This document shows, one piece after another, positions 34,919 through 43,208 of a DNA stretch of 56,136 nucleotides. How positions within the stretch are numbered: the stretch's first letter is position 1; each line of letters opens with the position of its first letter. This stretch comes from a virus. Location: the IMG/VR virus record IMGVR_UViG_3300042987_002630, positions 1-56,136 of that record; one strand, given 5' to 3'. The notes below the pieces were generated by a model that did no database searches, was not told the origin of the DNA, and was given only the letters and a program-made list of their open reading frames with translations. The translations under genes and the position numbers were made by a program.

Positions 34919-34972
34919 AAGGAATATCAACACATGGCTGTTAGCACAAGGAATATCAACACATGGCTGTTA
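34919..34972 (+). repeat. tandem duplication of the tail-fibre start region
   Basis: 25 identical bases (AAGGAATATCAACACATGGC and the next 5) occur at 34919-34943 and again at 34948-34972, with a 29-bp period. Each copy carries a ribosome-site-like AAGGA and an ATG. The second ATG (34963) opens the tail fibre; the first opens a 15-codon frame ending at a TAG. It lies directly behind the right end of TnpB copy C. Confidence 0.85.
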
Positions 34973-36507
34973 CCACTATAGCTCGCATACAGCATAGAAG
35001 AGGACTCAAGGAAGATTTACCACCCAGCTTGGCCGAAGGCGAACTGGGATTTTGCATGGACACTAGAGAACTGTTCATTGGCAATAGTGCAGCAAGCTCT
35101 GGTAACACACAGGTGTTGACTGATACAAGTGACGTTGTACAATCTATTCCCTATGAATTTTTAAGCAGCACTAGTGTGGTCAGTCAAACTGGCGCCAACA
35201 TGAACGAACCTGTAGTTAGAACTTTGCAACAACAGTTGGATGATCAATGGGTTAATATTCGGGCATATGGTGCACAAGGAGATGGACAAACTGATGACAC
35301 TGCTGCTATAAACAGAGCCATCCAAGATTTGAGTACCAAAAATCTGAGTGTTGCAGAAAGTGTTTGGCAAGCACGCAAAGCATTGTGGTTCCCCAGTGGA
35401 ACATATTTGATTACCAGCAGTTTGTTGGTGTATCCGTGGGTAAGACTGGTGGGCGAACATCAAACAAGCACCCAGATACAACTGACAACTGGTCTACTCT
35501 CACCCACTACACTTTTTACCACAGTGGACAGTCAAGGACAAACTGGGGTTAGTATTGGCAACAATGGTGCTGTGGCTCCTCAACAAATTTATGTGAGTGA
35601 TCTGTCCTTTACAACCAGTGAAGATCATGATTTAATTTTGTTGACAAGAGCCCAACATGTTTCCTTTGAAAGGTGTACGTTTAGTGCTGCATGGAATTTG
35701 GGGGATCCTATTCCCTCACCTGCACCCATTGCTGTGCAAATAGAAAAATTGGGTGGAGCTATTGACTGTGAACATTATCAATTCACAGAATGCACCTTCC
35801 AAAACATACCTAGGGCATTCAATTGTGAAGATATTGTGAATTATGTGACCTGGGATAGATGCACGTTCAACACCTTGCATTTGGGTATTCGGTCTGACAA
35901 TCAGGCGACTGAACCTGGTGTGAGCTGGGCCGCTGTCAGCAACAGTGTGTTTGTGGATATAGAAAGTTTTGGTATTCAATGGTTGAGTAGTAATACTGGT
36001 GCTGGTCCTGGAATTGCCAGTAGTGCTTGCCGATTTATCAACGTGGGTGCAAGCATGCCTGATAATTGTATATTATGGGGTGTCGAGAGTAACAGTTGTA
36101 GCAGTATGGGTGACCAATTTGACTTGTCAATAGTTACTGTGCCTATACATGATCAAGGCACTGGCAATATGATTGTTGATGCACAATACAACAGTATTAC
36201 CACCAATACCAGTTTGACCTTAGCTGCCACTGATCCTTATGTAATTACTCCCACTGACATTGTGGTGATTGTTCCAACAGATATACTCACAAACCCCGAG
36301 ATCACACTTCCTGCATCACCTGCTAATGGTAGACTGGTTCACATCAAAGATGGGCGAGGACTGGCATCCACCAACAACATTAATGTCAATCCCAATGGAA
36401 AATCCATCGAAAGTTTGGGAGTAGGTATAAATTACATAATCAACACCAACTATCAAAGTACTACTTTGGTTTATGAAAGCACTGTTCAGAGATGGCACAT
36501 AATCTAA
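34963..36507 (+). CDS. tail fibre/tailspike with pectate-lyase-like beta-helix
   Basis: 514 aa. The N-terminus TIARIQHRRGLKEDLPPSLAEGELGF...LFIG is the virion-attachment peptide repeated in many T4-like environmental tail fibres. From about residue 95, VNIRAYGAQGDGQTDDTAAI is the signature opening of the pectate-lyase superfamily, followed by right-handed beta-helix repeats (VSFERCTFS, YQFTECTFQNI, VTWDRCTFNTL). The C-terminal part is another beta domain ending LVYESTVQRWHII. It probably binds or degrades a host surface polysaccharide. Expression is likely late; the start region is tandemly duplicated just downstream of a TnpB element. Confidence 0.82.
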   Translation: MAVTTIARIQHRRGLKEDLPPSLAEGELGFCMDTRELFIGNSAASSGNTQVLTDTSDVVQSIPYEFLSSTSVVSQTGANMNEPVVRTLQQQLDDQWVNIRAYGAQGDGQTDDTAAINRAIQDLSTKNLSVAESVWQARKALWFPSGTYLITSSLLVYPWVRLVGEHQTSTQIQLTTGLLSPTTLFTTVDSQGQTGVSIGNNGAVAPQQIYVSDLSFTTSEDHDLILLTRAQHVSFERCTFSAAWNLGDPIPSPAPIAVQIEKLGGAIDCEHYQFTECTFQNIPRAFNCEDIVNYVTWDRCTFNTLHLGIRSDNQATEPGVSWAAVSNSVFVDIESFGIQWLSSNTGAGPGIASSACRFINVGASMPDNCILWGVESNSCSSMGDQFDLSIVTVPIHDQGTGNMIVDAQYNSITTNTSLTLAATDPYVITPTDIVVIVPTDILTNPEITLPASPANGRLVHIKDGRGLASTNNINVNPNGKSIESLGVGINYIINTNYQSTTLVYESTVQRWHII

Positions 36508-36510
36508 CCC

Positions 36511-36963
36511 ATGCCCAATCCATTTTTATCTGATCCAAAATCCAGGTTGCAATCTTGGAAAAGCTTGCGAGAAACCTTGCAAGCTCAATCCAATGCTGTG
36601 GATCAAATAGACATGTGTGTGCAATTTTTCAAACAAGCAGGATTTGAAAATTATTATTTGGATTGGGACAAGCATAGCGATTGGCCAGGTGCGTGGGATC
36701 TCATTTGGAACAACAATTTTTGTCCCAGCAGTTTAAGTTTGGCAGTGGCATACACACTGTTGTTGGCAGCACCTGGTACCTTTGAAAATCTGAGCTTGAG
36801 ATTGATTTTGGATCGAACCAACAGCATTCAAAAAATAATTGTTGACTGGGACGATTGGTGGATAAACTACAACTACCTTGACAGAACAGACAAAAACAAG
36901 CTAAAAACAAGTGTAACACTCAATCAATGGATTTATCAAAACAAATCATGGCAACAGCAATGA
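36511..36963 (+). CDS. conserved hypothetical downstream of the tail fibre
   Basis: 150 aa, rich in Trp (YYLDWDKHSDWPGAWDLIWNN, WDDWWINYNYLD). Small Trp-rich proteins of this pattern sit near tail fibre genes in related phages, and I take it as a structural or assembly accessory; function unknown. 3 nt after the tail fibre stop, so co-transcribed. The following 36964-37079 has a TAAATA core (about 37009-37014) and no gene. Confidence 0.6.
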   Translation: MPNPFLSDPKSRLQSWKSLRETLQAQSNAVDQIDMCVQFFKQAGFENYYLDWDKHSDWPGAWDLIWNNNFCPSSLSLAVAYTLLLAAPGTFENLSLRLILDRTNSIQKIIVDWDDWWINYNYLDRTDKNKLKTSVTLNQWIYQNKSWQQQ

Positions 36964-37079
36964 CCAAAATAATTTGTAATCTTTATAGAGAATAGGGGTT
37001 GAGTGTTTTTAAATAACTCCACCTACAGTAGACTTGATACTGTACAATCCACAAACCAATAATTCCAAGGGATACGCTG

Positions 37080-38009
37080 ATGACTGCTAGATCTGGTGAG
37101 CCTATCTTTGTTGAAAAAAGAAATGGCGACAAAGAACCACTTAATATCGACAAAATTCATAGACAGGTCATGTGGGCCACTGAGGGCCTGAGTGGTGTAA
37201 GTGCCAGTGAAGTAGAGATCAAAACTCAACTACAATTTTACAACCGAATCCGAACTGTGGACATTCAAGAAACTTTGATCAAGGCTGCTGCCGATCTGAT
37301 CAGCTTGGATGCACCCAACTATCAATTTGTTGCAGCTAGATTGGTCAATCATCACATACGCAAAGAAGCTTATGGTGATTTTGCTGTTCCAGATCTTTTG
37401 CCTCATGTGAAAAAAGTAGTGGAGGCTGGATTTTATACCACAGAATTGCTGGAATGGTACACACCTGAAGAGTTTGACATCCTGGACACCTATATTGATC
37501 ATACTAGAGATTTTGATCTCACATTTGCTGCCATGGAACAATGGCGAGGCAAATATCTGGTGAAAAATCGTGTGACAGGTCAATTGTTTGAAACTCCTCA
37601 AATGGCCTATATGTTGATTGCTGCCACATTATTTCATAACTATCCCAAACACAGCCGACTCAAATGGGTCAAAGATTTTTATGACAGCATCAGTTTGCAT
37701 GATATTAGCTTGCCCACACCCATCATGGCAGGTGTGAGAACCACACAAAAACAATTCAGTTCATGTGTGTTGATTGAAAGTGATGATAGCTTGGATAGTA
37801 TCAGTGCTGTGAGCCATGCTATTGTACGTTATGTTAGCCGTAAAGCAGGTATCGGTTTGAACGTTGGTCGTATTCGGGCAATTAATTCACCCATTAGAGG
37901 TGGGGATGCCTATCACACAGGTGTGACTCCTTTTATCAAGTTGTTCCAGGCATCAGTCAAGAGTTGTGCTGATGAAAACACATGGGTTGAAATTATTGAT
38001 GAAGAATAA
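37080..38009 (+). CDS. nrdA: ribonucleotide reductase NrdA, N-terminal part ending in a 14-residue split intein
   Basis: 309 aa: extein 1-295, IntN 296-309. Class Ia large subunit: ATP-cone IFVEKRNGDKEPLNIDKIHR, then the ten-strand barrel start, with KQFSSCVLIESDDSLDSI containing the first redox cysteine (E. coli C225). The extein stops at FIKLFQASVKS; the next residue in uninterrupted NrdA is the Cys of the second gene (T4: VKSCSQGG). AAGGGA lies 7 nt before the ATG. The reading frame ends in TAA after 14 intein residues, and the rest of the protein is encoded by a second gene 47 nt downstream with its own ribosome site. Confidence 0.92.
   Translation: MTARSGEPIFVEKRNGDKEPLNIDKIHRQVMWATEGLSGVSASEVEIKTQLQFYNRIRTVDIQETLIKAAADLISLDAPNYQFVAARLVNHHIRKEAYGDFAVPDLLPHVKKVVEAGFYTTELLEWYTPEEFDILDTYIDHTRDFDLTFAAMEQWRGKYLVKNRVTGQLFETPQMAYMLIAATLFHNYPKHSRLKWVKDFYDSISLHDISLPTPIMAGVRTTQKQFSSCVLIESDDSLDSISAVSHAIVRYVSRKAGIGLNVGRIRAINSPIRGGDAYHTGVTPFIKLFQASVKSCADENTWVEIIDEE
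37965..38006 (+). other. very short split-intein N fragment in NrdA (14 aa)
   Basis: CADENTWVEIIDEE-stop, beginning with the nucleophilic Cys296 right after extein VKS. The complement is the 131-aa IntC of the next gene. The break lies within block A, an atypical N-terminal split site like the AceL/VidaL-type inteins, not the usual endonuclease position. Confidence 0.85.
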
Positions 38010-38056
38010 TCACCCTAGAGACATTCAGACAACCATTCAACCAAAGGCATTCAAAC

Positions 38057-38449
38057 ATGAAGACTAAAAGAATACAACTCAAAGATTTGAAACCAGGGAT
38101 GCGAATCAAGAGTTTTGATGGAAACAATCATGTGTTTCAAAAAGTAGTGGATGTTTGGCAGACAATTGTGGACCCTCAAGACCGCCTGATTCTCACCTTC
38201 ACCAACGGTACCAAGCTCAAATGTAGCGCAAGGCATCCTATTATGGTGCTAGAGGATGATCAATTGATCCAAGTGATGCCCAAAGAACTAACACAATTTC
38301 ATGAAATTGTAACTGACACTGGCACCTGTTATTTGGAATCCCTGGAATCTGATTCCTCAGATGTTCGATATCTGGATCTGGAAGTGGAAAACACAAACAC
38401 TTTTTTTGCAAGTGCGGAAAAAGCCGACCCCTTGATTTTAACACATAAT
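38057..38449 (+). other. split-intein C fragment in NrdA (131 aa)
   Basis: MKTKRIQLKDLKPGMRIKSF continues block A; KLKCSARHPIMV is block B with the conserved His; RYLDLEVENTNTFFAS and LILTHN are blocks F and G, followed by Cys. There is no endonuclease domain, so homing would depend on an enzyme in trans or has been lost. Confidence 0.87.
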
Positions 38450-40333
38450 TGCAACCAAGGTGGTGTGCGATCCGGCGCCGCCACAGCTTATTTCCCATTC
38501 TGGCATCTTGAATTTGATGATCTAATTGTGTTGAAAAACAACAAGGGCACAGAAGAAAATCGTGCCAGGCACATGGATTATGGTGTGCAATTCAACAAAC
38601 TAGCCTACGAACGGTTGCTGTCAGGTGGTAACATCACACTGTTCAGTCCCAGTGATGTGCCTGGCTTGTATGATGCTTTTTTTGCTGACCAAAACCTATT
38701 CCAAGAATTGTATGAGAAATATGAATCTGATTCCAAGATCCGCAAAAAAACTATCAGGGCAGTGGATTTGTTCACCACATTCATGAACGAACGCAAGAAC
38801 ACTGGCCGTGTGTATATAATGAATGTGGATCATGCCAACACACATGGTTCATATATAGAACATTTGGCTCCTATCAGACAGAGCAATCTGTGCCTCACAG
38901 GTGATTCACAACTTAACATTCAGCACACAGATGGTATTGAGAAGTCCATGGACTTGGCTAGCTTTGTGCAAGCCTGGAACTATGGTGACATGAATAATGT
39001 GAAGGTACGCAGCTACAACACAGAAACTGGAGAGTTTGTGTGGAGTCAAGTGAGTGCTGCTGCCTGGACTGCCACAGTAACTGAACTTGTGGAGATTGAG
39101 GATGACAAGGGCAACGTGATCCGTTGCACTCCTGATCATCAAATCTGGACCAAGAACAGGAGCTGGGTGATGGCCAAAGATTTGGCAGAAACTGATCTGG
39201 TATGTACTGACACAAATCTTACACAAGACAGATACGTGGGACTCAAATTTCACAAAATTCAAGTGGAACCAACTCGTGTGTATGATATCACTGTACCAGA
39301 AACTTCTGCATTTGTGGCCAACAATGTGGTGGTTCACAATTGTGCAGAAATATCTTTGCCCACTCTACCACTTCAAAGCATTGACGATGAAAGCCCTGCT
39401 GTGGCACTCTGTACTCTTGCAGCTATAAATTGGGGCAAGATACGTGAACCCAAGGATTTTGAAAAGCCTTGCCGGCTGGCAGTAAGAGCATTGGATGCAC
39501 TCTTGGACTATCAGGAATATCCAGTCAAGGCAGCAGAGGCACACACCAGGAAATTTCGCCCACTGGGAATAGGCATTATCTCTTTGGCGTACTGGATTGC
39601 CAAGATGGGTTTCAAATACAGTGACGACAGCGCACTTGCCTCCTTGGATGAATATGCTGAGGCCTGGAGTTATTATATGATAAGAGCCAGTGTAGATTTG
39701 GCCAAGGAACGCGGTGCACCTGAGGGGTCAAAATTAACCAAATACCATGAGGGTATTGTGCCCATTGACACACGCAAACGAGATACTGATGAACTGGTGG
39801 GCTATGCTGAAAGATTGCCCTGGGATAAATTGCGCGAAGATCTCCGAGCATATGGCATTCGCAACACAACACTGTTGGCTTGCATGCCCAGTGAGGCATC
39901 CAGCTTGATCAGCAATTCCACCAATGGTATCGAACCACCCCGTAGCTTGATTTCCGTCAAACAAAGCAAAGATGGCGTGATGAAACAAGTGGTTCCAGAA
40001 TATCGCCGACTGAAAAACCGTTATGAACTGCTTTGGGATCAAAAAAGTCCTGAAGGATATCTCAAGATTGTGGCAGTTCTACAGCGTTGGATGGATCAAA
40101 CCATCAGTGCCAACACCAGTTACAATCCCAATTTCTATCCTGATGGACAGTTGCCCATGAGTGAAATGCTACGTCATATGCTGCTGATGTACAAATGGGG
40201 TATAAAAACCGCGTACTATTTCAACGTATTGGATGGGCAAGAAGAATTGAATGTTGACAAGCTGATGCTGGAACAAAATTCAGATCTCCTAGACAAAACA
40301 GATCCAGCAGAATGCGAAGCTTGCACCATTTGA
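38057..40333 (+). CDS. nrdA: ribonucleotide reductase NrdA, C-terminal part, with IntC and a second intein
   Basis: 758 aa: IntC 1-131, extein 132-278, mini-intein 279-428, extein 429-758. AAAGG lies 11 nt before ATG. Extein landmarks: CNQGGVRSGAATAYFPFWH, FSPSDVPGLYDAFF, HLAPIRQSNL joined to CAEISLPT (N437-L-C439-x-E441 of E. coli, the thiyl radical site), ALCTLAAINWG (C462), SNATNG-type glycine-rich loop (ISNSTNGIEPPR), and the C-terminal ECEACTI redox pair. Mature NrdA would be 295 + 477 = 772 aa (T4: 754). Trans-splicing at VKS/C and cis-splicing at SNL/C are both needed to give an active enzyme. Confidence 0.92.
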   Translation: MKTKRIQLKDLKPGMRIKSFDGNNHVFQKVVDVWQTIVDPQDRLILTFTNGTKLKCSARHPIMVLEDDQLIQVMPKELTQFHEIVTDTGTCYLESLESDSSDVRYLDLEVENTNTFFASAEKADPLILTHNCNQGGVRSGAATAYFPFWHLEFDDLIVLKNNKGTEENRARHMDYGVQFNKLAYERLLSGGNITLFSPSDVPGLYDAFFADQNLFQELYEKYESDSKIRKKTIRAVDLFTTFMNERKNTGRVYIMNVDHANTHGSYIEHLAPIRQSNLCLTGDSQLNIQHTDGIEKSMDLASFVQAWNYGDMNNVKVRSYNTETGEFVWSQVSAAAWTATVTELVEIEDDKGNVIRCTPDHQIWTKNRSWVMAKDLAETDLVCTDTNLTQDRYVGLKFHKIQVEPTRVYDITVPETSAFVANNVVVHNCAEISLPTLPLQSIDDESPAVALCTLAAINWGKIREPKDFEKPCRLAVRALDALLDYQEYPVKAAEAHTRKFRPLGIGIISLAYWIAKMGFKYSDDSALASLDEYAEAWSYYMIRASVDLAKERGAPEGSKLTKYHEGIVPIDTRKRDTDELVGYAERLPWDKLREDLRAYGIRNTTLLACMPSEASSLISNSTNGIEPPRSLISVKQSKDGVMKQVVPEYRRLKNRYELLWDQKSPEGYLKIVAVLQRWMDQTISANTSYNPNFYPDGQLPMSEMLRHMLLMYKWGIKTAYYFNVLDGQEELNVDKLMLEQNSDLLDKTDPAECEACTI
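38891..39340 (+). other. contiguous mini-intein in NrdA next to the radical cysteine (150 aa)
   Basis: It starts CLTGDSQLNIQ (block A) after extein RQSNL. Block B CTPDHQIWTKNRSW. Blocks F and G: RVYDITVPETSAFVANN and VVVHN, then Cys, which is the catalytic thiyl cysteine of NrdA. This is the same insertion site as the known NrdA-2 split intein, but here the two halves are fused and there is no endonuclease. Confidence 0.92.
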
Positions 40334-40405
40334 ATGTAGGCACATGATTGAGTTGATCAACAATATCCTTTAAACTAGCTGGCAGATATAGGAAACCCAC
40401 CCAAG

Positions 40406-41539
40406 ATGACTTTTCAAACACTAGCAAGTGATGTTCAAAAAGATCATGTGAAAAATCTGGCATTTTTGGATGACAGTGGTACCACCACAGTTGCCCGCTA
40501 TGACCGTATCAAATATCGTGTGTTTGATCGTTTGACTGAAGAGCAGCTGAGCTTCTTTTGGCGTCCCAGCGAGATTGATCTAGGCAAAGACAGCAAGGAC
40601 TTTCGATCGTTGACAGCGCACGAGCAACACATATTTACCAGCAACCTCAAAAGGCAGATTGTGTTGGATAGCGTGCAAGGCCGTGCGCCCAATACTGCCT
40701 TTCTCACACTCACATCGTTACCTGAGCTGGAAATTTGGTTGCAGACTTGGGCCTTCAGTGAGACTATTCATTCCAAAAGCTACACACATATCCTTCGCAA
40801 TGTCTACAGTGATCCCAGCAAAGTATTGGACGAGCTCATGGATGTTGAGGAGATTGTGGATTGTGCAAGGGACATCACCAAACACTATGATGATCTCATC
40901 AATTATACCATGCAGTATCATGTGTTGGGAGAAGGCAGTCACAATGTGAACGGCAACATTCTCACAATCAGCAAGCGTGAACTCAAAAAGCGTATCTGGA
41001 TGGCACTCAACAGTGTGAATGCTTTAGAGGGGGTGAGGTTCTATGTGAGTTTTGCCTGTTCATTTGCCTTTGCTGAACTCAAGAAGATGGAAGGTAATGC
41101 CAAGATCATCAAGCTTATATGTCGTGATGAGAATCTGCATTTGGGCAGCACACAAACCTTGATCAAACTGTTGCCCAAGGATGATCCTGAATTTGCAGAA
41201 ATAAGAGATCAAAATATTGCCCAATGTCAACAATTATTTGAATCAGCAGTCAGCCAGGAAAAATCCTGGGCAGGTTACCTGTTCAAGGATGGAAGTATGA
41301 TTGGTCTCAATGCTGCACTATTGCAAGACTATATTGAATATATCGCCGGAGTGCGCATGGAAAGTATAGGGCTCAAAAACCCTTATGGAAGGAAACCCAA
41401 TCCTCTTCCCTGGACACAAAAATGGATCAGTGGCAAAGAGGTGCAAGTGGCTCCTCAGCAAACGCAAATTTCCAGCTACAGAATTGGTGATGCCAAGATG
41501 GACGTAAATGACACAACATTCAAGGGTCTCACACTCTAA
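40406..41539 (+). CDS. nrdB: ribonucleotide reductase small subunit NrdB
   Basis: 377 aa (T4 NrdB 388). Di-iron/tyrosyl-radical protein pairing with NrdA. Motifs: FWRPSEIDLGKD; SETIHSKSYTHILRN with the E-x-x-H ligands and the radical Tyr; VNALEGVRFYVSFACSFAF; and ICRDENLHL with the second E-x-x-H. The C-terminal tail that docks NrdA is present (VNDTTFKGLTL). Intein-free, unlike nrdA. Lies 72 nt behind nrdA, probably the same operon. Confidence 0.95.
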   Translation: MTFQTLASDVQKDHVKNLAFLDDSGTTTVARYDRIKYRVFDRLTEEQLSFFWRPSEIDLGKDSKDFRSLTAHEQHIFTSNLKRQIVLDSVQGRAPNTAFLTLTSLPELEIWLQTWAFSETIHSKSYTHILRNVYSDPSKVLDELMDVEEIVDCARDITKHYDDLINYTMQYHVLGEGSHNVNGNILTISKRELKKRIWMALNSVNALEGVRFYVSFACSFAFAELKKMEGNAKIIKLICRDENLHLGSTQTLIKLLPKDDPEFAEIRDQNIAQCQQLFESAVSQEKSWAGYLFKDGSMIGLNAALLQDYIEYIAGVRMESIGLKNPYGRKPNPLPWTQKWISGKEVQVAPQQTQISSYRIGDAKMDVNDTTFKGLTL

Positions 41540-41551
41540 TCTGCAATTGCC

Positions 41552-41953
41552 ATGTCCTGGATACACAGCCAGCCTCAAACCCCAACCCAAATGAACTTGA
41601 GAATACCTTCACTGTCCAAAAACGTGGTGCAATTGTGTAAAACTTTGCACTGCTCGTGGGTAGGCTGGGTCCCCGTTATTACGCAACCTCACTGCCGTGT
41701 GTGGGATTGTCATAACAACAGTTTGTATTATACCTCCTGGTATGGAGGACTGAGAGTAATCGGTTATTATTTACTGGAATGTGTGGATTCAGGAAGAATT
41801 GTAGCAATACTTCATAGTATTGTTCAAAAAGAAAATCAAAAAATGATAGATATAACACCTTTTGATGATAACCGCACTTATAATCTTTTTGCTGTGCTTA
41901 AAAATCAAACGCCTGATTATTCTCGGCAAGAGATTTGGTGGCCCCACAAATGA
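41552..41953 (+). CDS. conserved small phage protein
   Basis: 133 aa, a single alpha/beta domain (YGGLRVIGYYLLECVDSGRIVAI, KMIDITPFDDNRTYNLFAVL). The DITP-type motif resembles a recurring small domain of environmental T4-like phages of unknown function. Follows nrdB by 12 nt. After it, 41954-42063 contains a T-rich run (ten T at about 42042-42051) just before the glutaredoxin ribosome site. Confidence 0.55.
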   Translation: MSWIHSQPQTPTQMNLRIPSLSKNVVQLCKTLHCSWVGWVPVITQPHCRVWDCHNNSLYYTSWYGGLRVIGYYLLECVDSGRIVAILHSIVQKENQKMIDITPFDDNRTYNLFAVLKNQTPDYSRQEIWWPHK

Positions 41954-42063
41954 ATATCCACGCTAATCCCAAGAGTTTTTTTCTACAATAATTGGCTGAT
42001 GCCTTTGGAACACAGCCCCCTTGGGTTGTTTGATACACTTATTTTTTTTTTGAGGAGATAATT

Positions 42064-42369
42064 ATGCAAGCTGAAATTTATACCAAGGACATGTGTCCCT
42101 ATTGTGTGAAGGCCAAGGAACTTTTACGTGAGCTCAATATTGATTATGTGGAATACAAAATTAGTGCGGGTTTGGATGAATCCACACTGGAAAAAAATCA
42201 ATTTTATGTTACCAAAGCGGATCTTTTGGAAAAACTACCCACTGCTCGTACTGTTCCCCAAATTTGGATTGATGGCGAACATGTGGGTGGTTTTGACAAC
42301 TTGTGTGCTATGCATGCAAGTGGCCAATTGGACAAATTGATGGACAAGATCAGCTTGCCTATTAAATAG
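42064..42369 (+). CDS. glutaredoxin
   Basis: 101 aa. Active site CPYC in YTKDMCPYCVKAKELL, cis-Pro loop RTVPQIWIDGEHVGGFDNL, both diagnostic of the dithiol glutaredoxin family. Likely the electron donor for the phage NrdA/NrdB, as T4 NrdC is. The ribosome site GAGGAGAT is optimal. Comparable in role, not necessarily in ancestry, to T4 nrdC. Confidence 0.93.
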   Translation: MQAEIYTKDMCPYCVKAKELLRELNIDYVEYKISAGLDESTLEKNQFYVTKADLLEKLPTARTVPQIWIDGEHVGGFDNLCAMHASGQLDKLMDKISLPIK

Positions 42370-42373
42370 GCTT

Positions 42374-43204
42374 ATGCGATTACAATATCTTCAAGAAGCC
42401 ATACGTTTCAGCCCAGCTGACTATCCAAGTATCATGCATGATCCTCTGTTGAGAGTGGGTTATGAAATAGAATTCATAGGCATCAAAGATCATTACTCTG
42501 TAATGTTGGACAAGCTGGCGCAAGATCTCAATCTGTCAGTAAAATGGAATCCAAGCACCAAGCAAGTTACTGGTGGGATGTGGGGCCTGGTGTACGATCA
42601 AAGCATAGAACCTGATTATCCTTTCCGGGAGCAGGGCTGGGAGTTGATCAGTCCACCTTTGCCTGTGGAGCAGGCTTTGATTCATCTCAAGGATATCTTT
42701 GGATGGATAGAAGCAAACAAATATTATACTAATAATACATGCGGGTTTCATGTGAATGTCAGCTATGGCAACAAAACACAGAAAGCTGATAGCCTCAAAT
42801 TGATCCTGCTGTTGGGAGAACAATACTTGGCTGATTTGTTCCAGAGGGCAACAAATGAATTCGCAGCCAGCCATATTCAAGAACTCAAGGCAAAAATTCT
42901 CAAAAATCCCCAAATAGTTGTATCAGCAGATACTGATATAAACCAACTGAAAAAAGTTTTGAGGAAAATGCTCAGCCAAGAGAAAAAACGAACCGTCAAT
43001 TTGGGTAAACTGGCCGAAAAAGGTTATCTGGAATTCAGGATAGCTGGAGGCGCCAAATACCATACACAGTATCAAAGAATCCTTGATGTAATTTTGCGTT
43101 ATGCGTTTGTGCTCAAAGCTAGTTTGGATCCCAATAGTTTCAAGAGAGAGTATGCACAAGAGCTGGCTAGGTTGATCATGCAAGCAAGATCAACCAAGGA
43201 GTGA
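42374..43204 (+). CDS. putative amidoligase (COOH-NH2 ligase, glutamine-synthetase fold)
   Basis: 276 aa. The conserved order is visible: RVGYEIEFIG (the N-terminal E-x-E metal/ATP motif), DQSIEPDYPFREQGWELISPPLP (D..S.E / G-x-E-L-I-S-P), a helix, CGFHVNVS, and EFRIAGG (arginine/glutamate motif). This is the signature of the Amidoligase_2 group, which joins carboxylates to amines in peptide or cell-wall modification. It could tag phage or host proteins or modify peptidoglycan. The MRLQYLQEA start is typical of this phage's small genes. No accessory peptidase or gamma-glutamyl-cyclotransferase gene is next to it. Confidence 0.7.
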   Translation: MRLQYLQEAIRFSPADYPSIMHDPLLRVGYEIEFIGIKDHYSVMLDKLAQDLNLSVKWNPSTKQVTGGMWGLVYDQSIEPDYPFREQGWELISPPLPVEQALIHLKDIFGWIEANKYYTNNTCGFHVNVSYGNKTQKADSLKLILLLGEQYLADLFQRATNEFAASHIQELKAKILKNPQIVVSADTDINQLKKVLRKMLSQEKKRTVNLGKLAEKGYLEFRIAGGAKYHTQYQRILDVILRYAFVLKASLDPNSFKREYAQELARLIMQARSTKE

Positions 43205-43208
43205 TAAC

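Noticed and set aside
37980-38060. Sequencing frameshift as the cause of the nrdA break.
   Set aside because: The gap has a stop, 47 nt of non-coding sequence and a proper ribosome site before a methionine at a sensible split point, and both fragments carry the right intein blocks. Reads would still be needed to be certain.
42035-42055. Terminator before glutaredoxin (ten T in a row).
   Set aside because: The upstream CAGCCC/GGGTTG pairing is short and imperfect, and the T-run lies directly before the ribosome site of the next gene.
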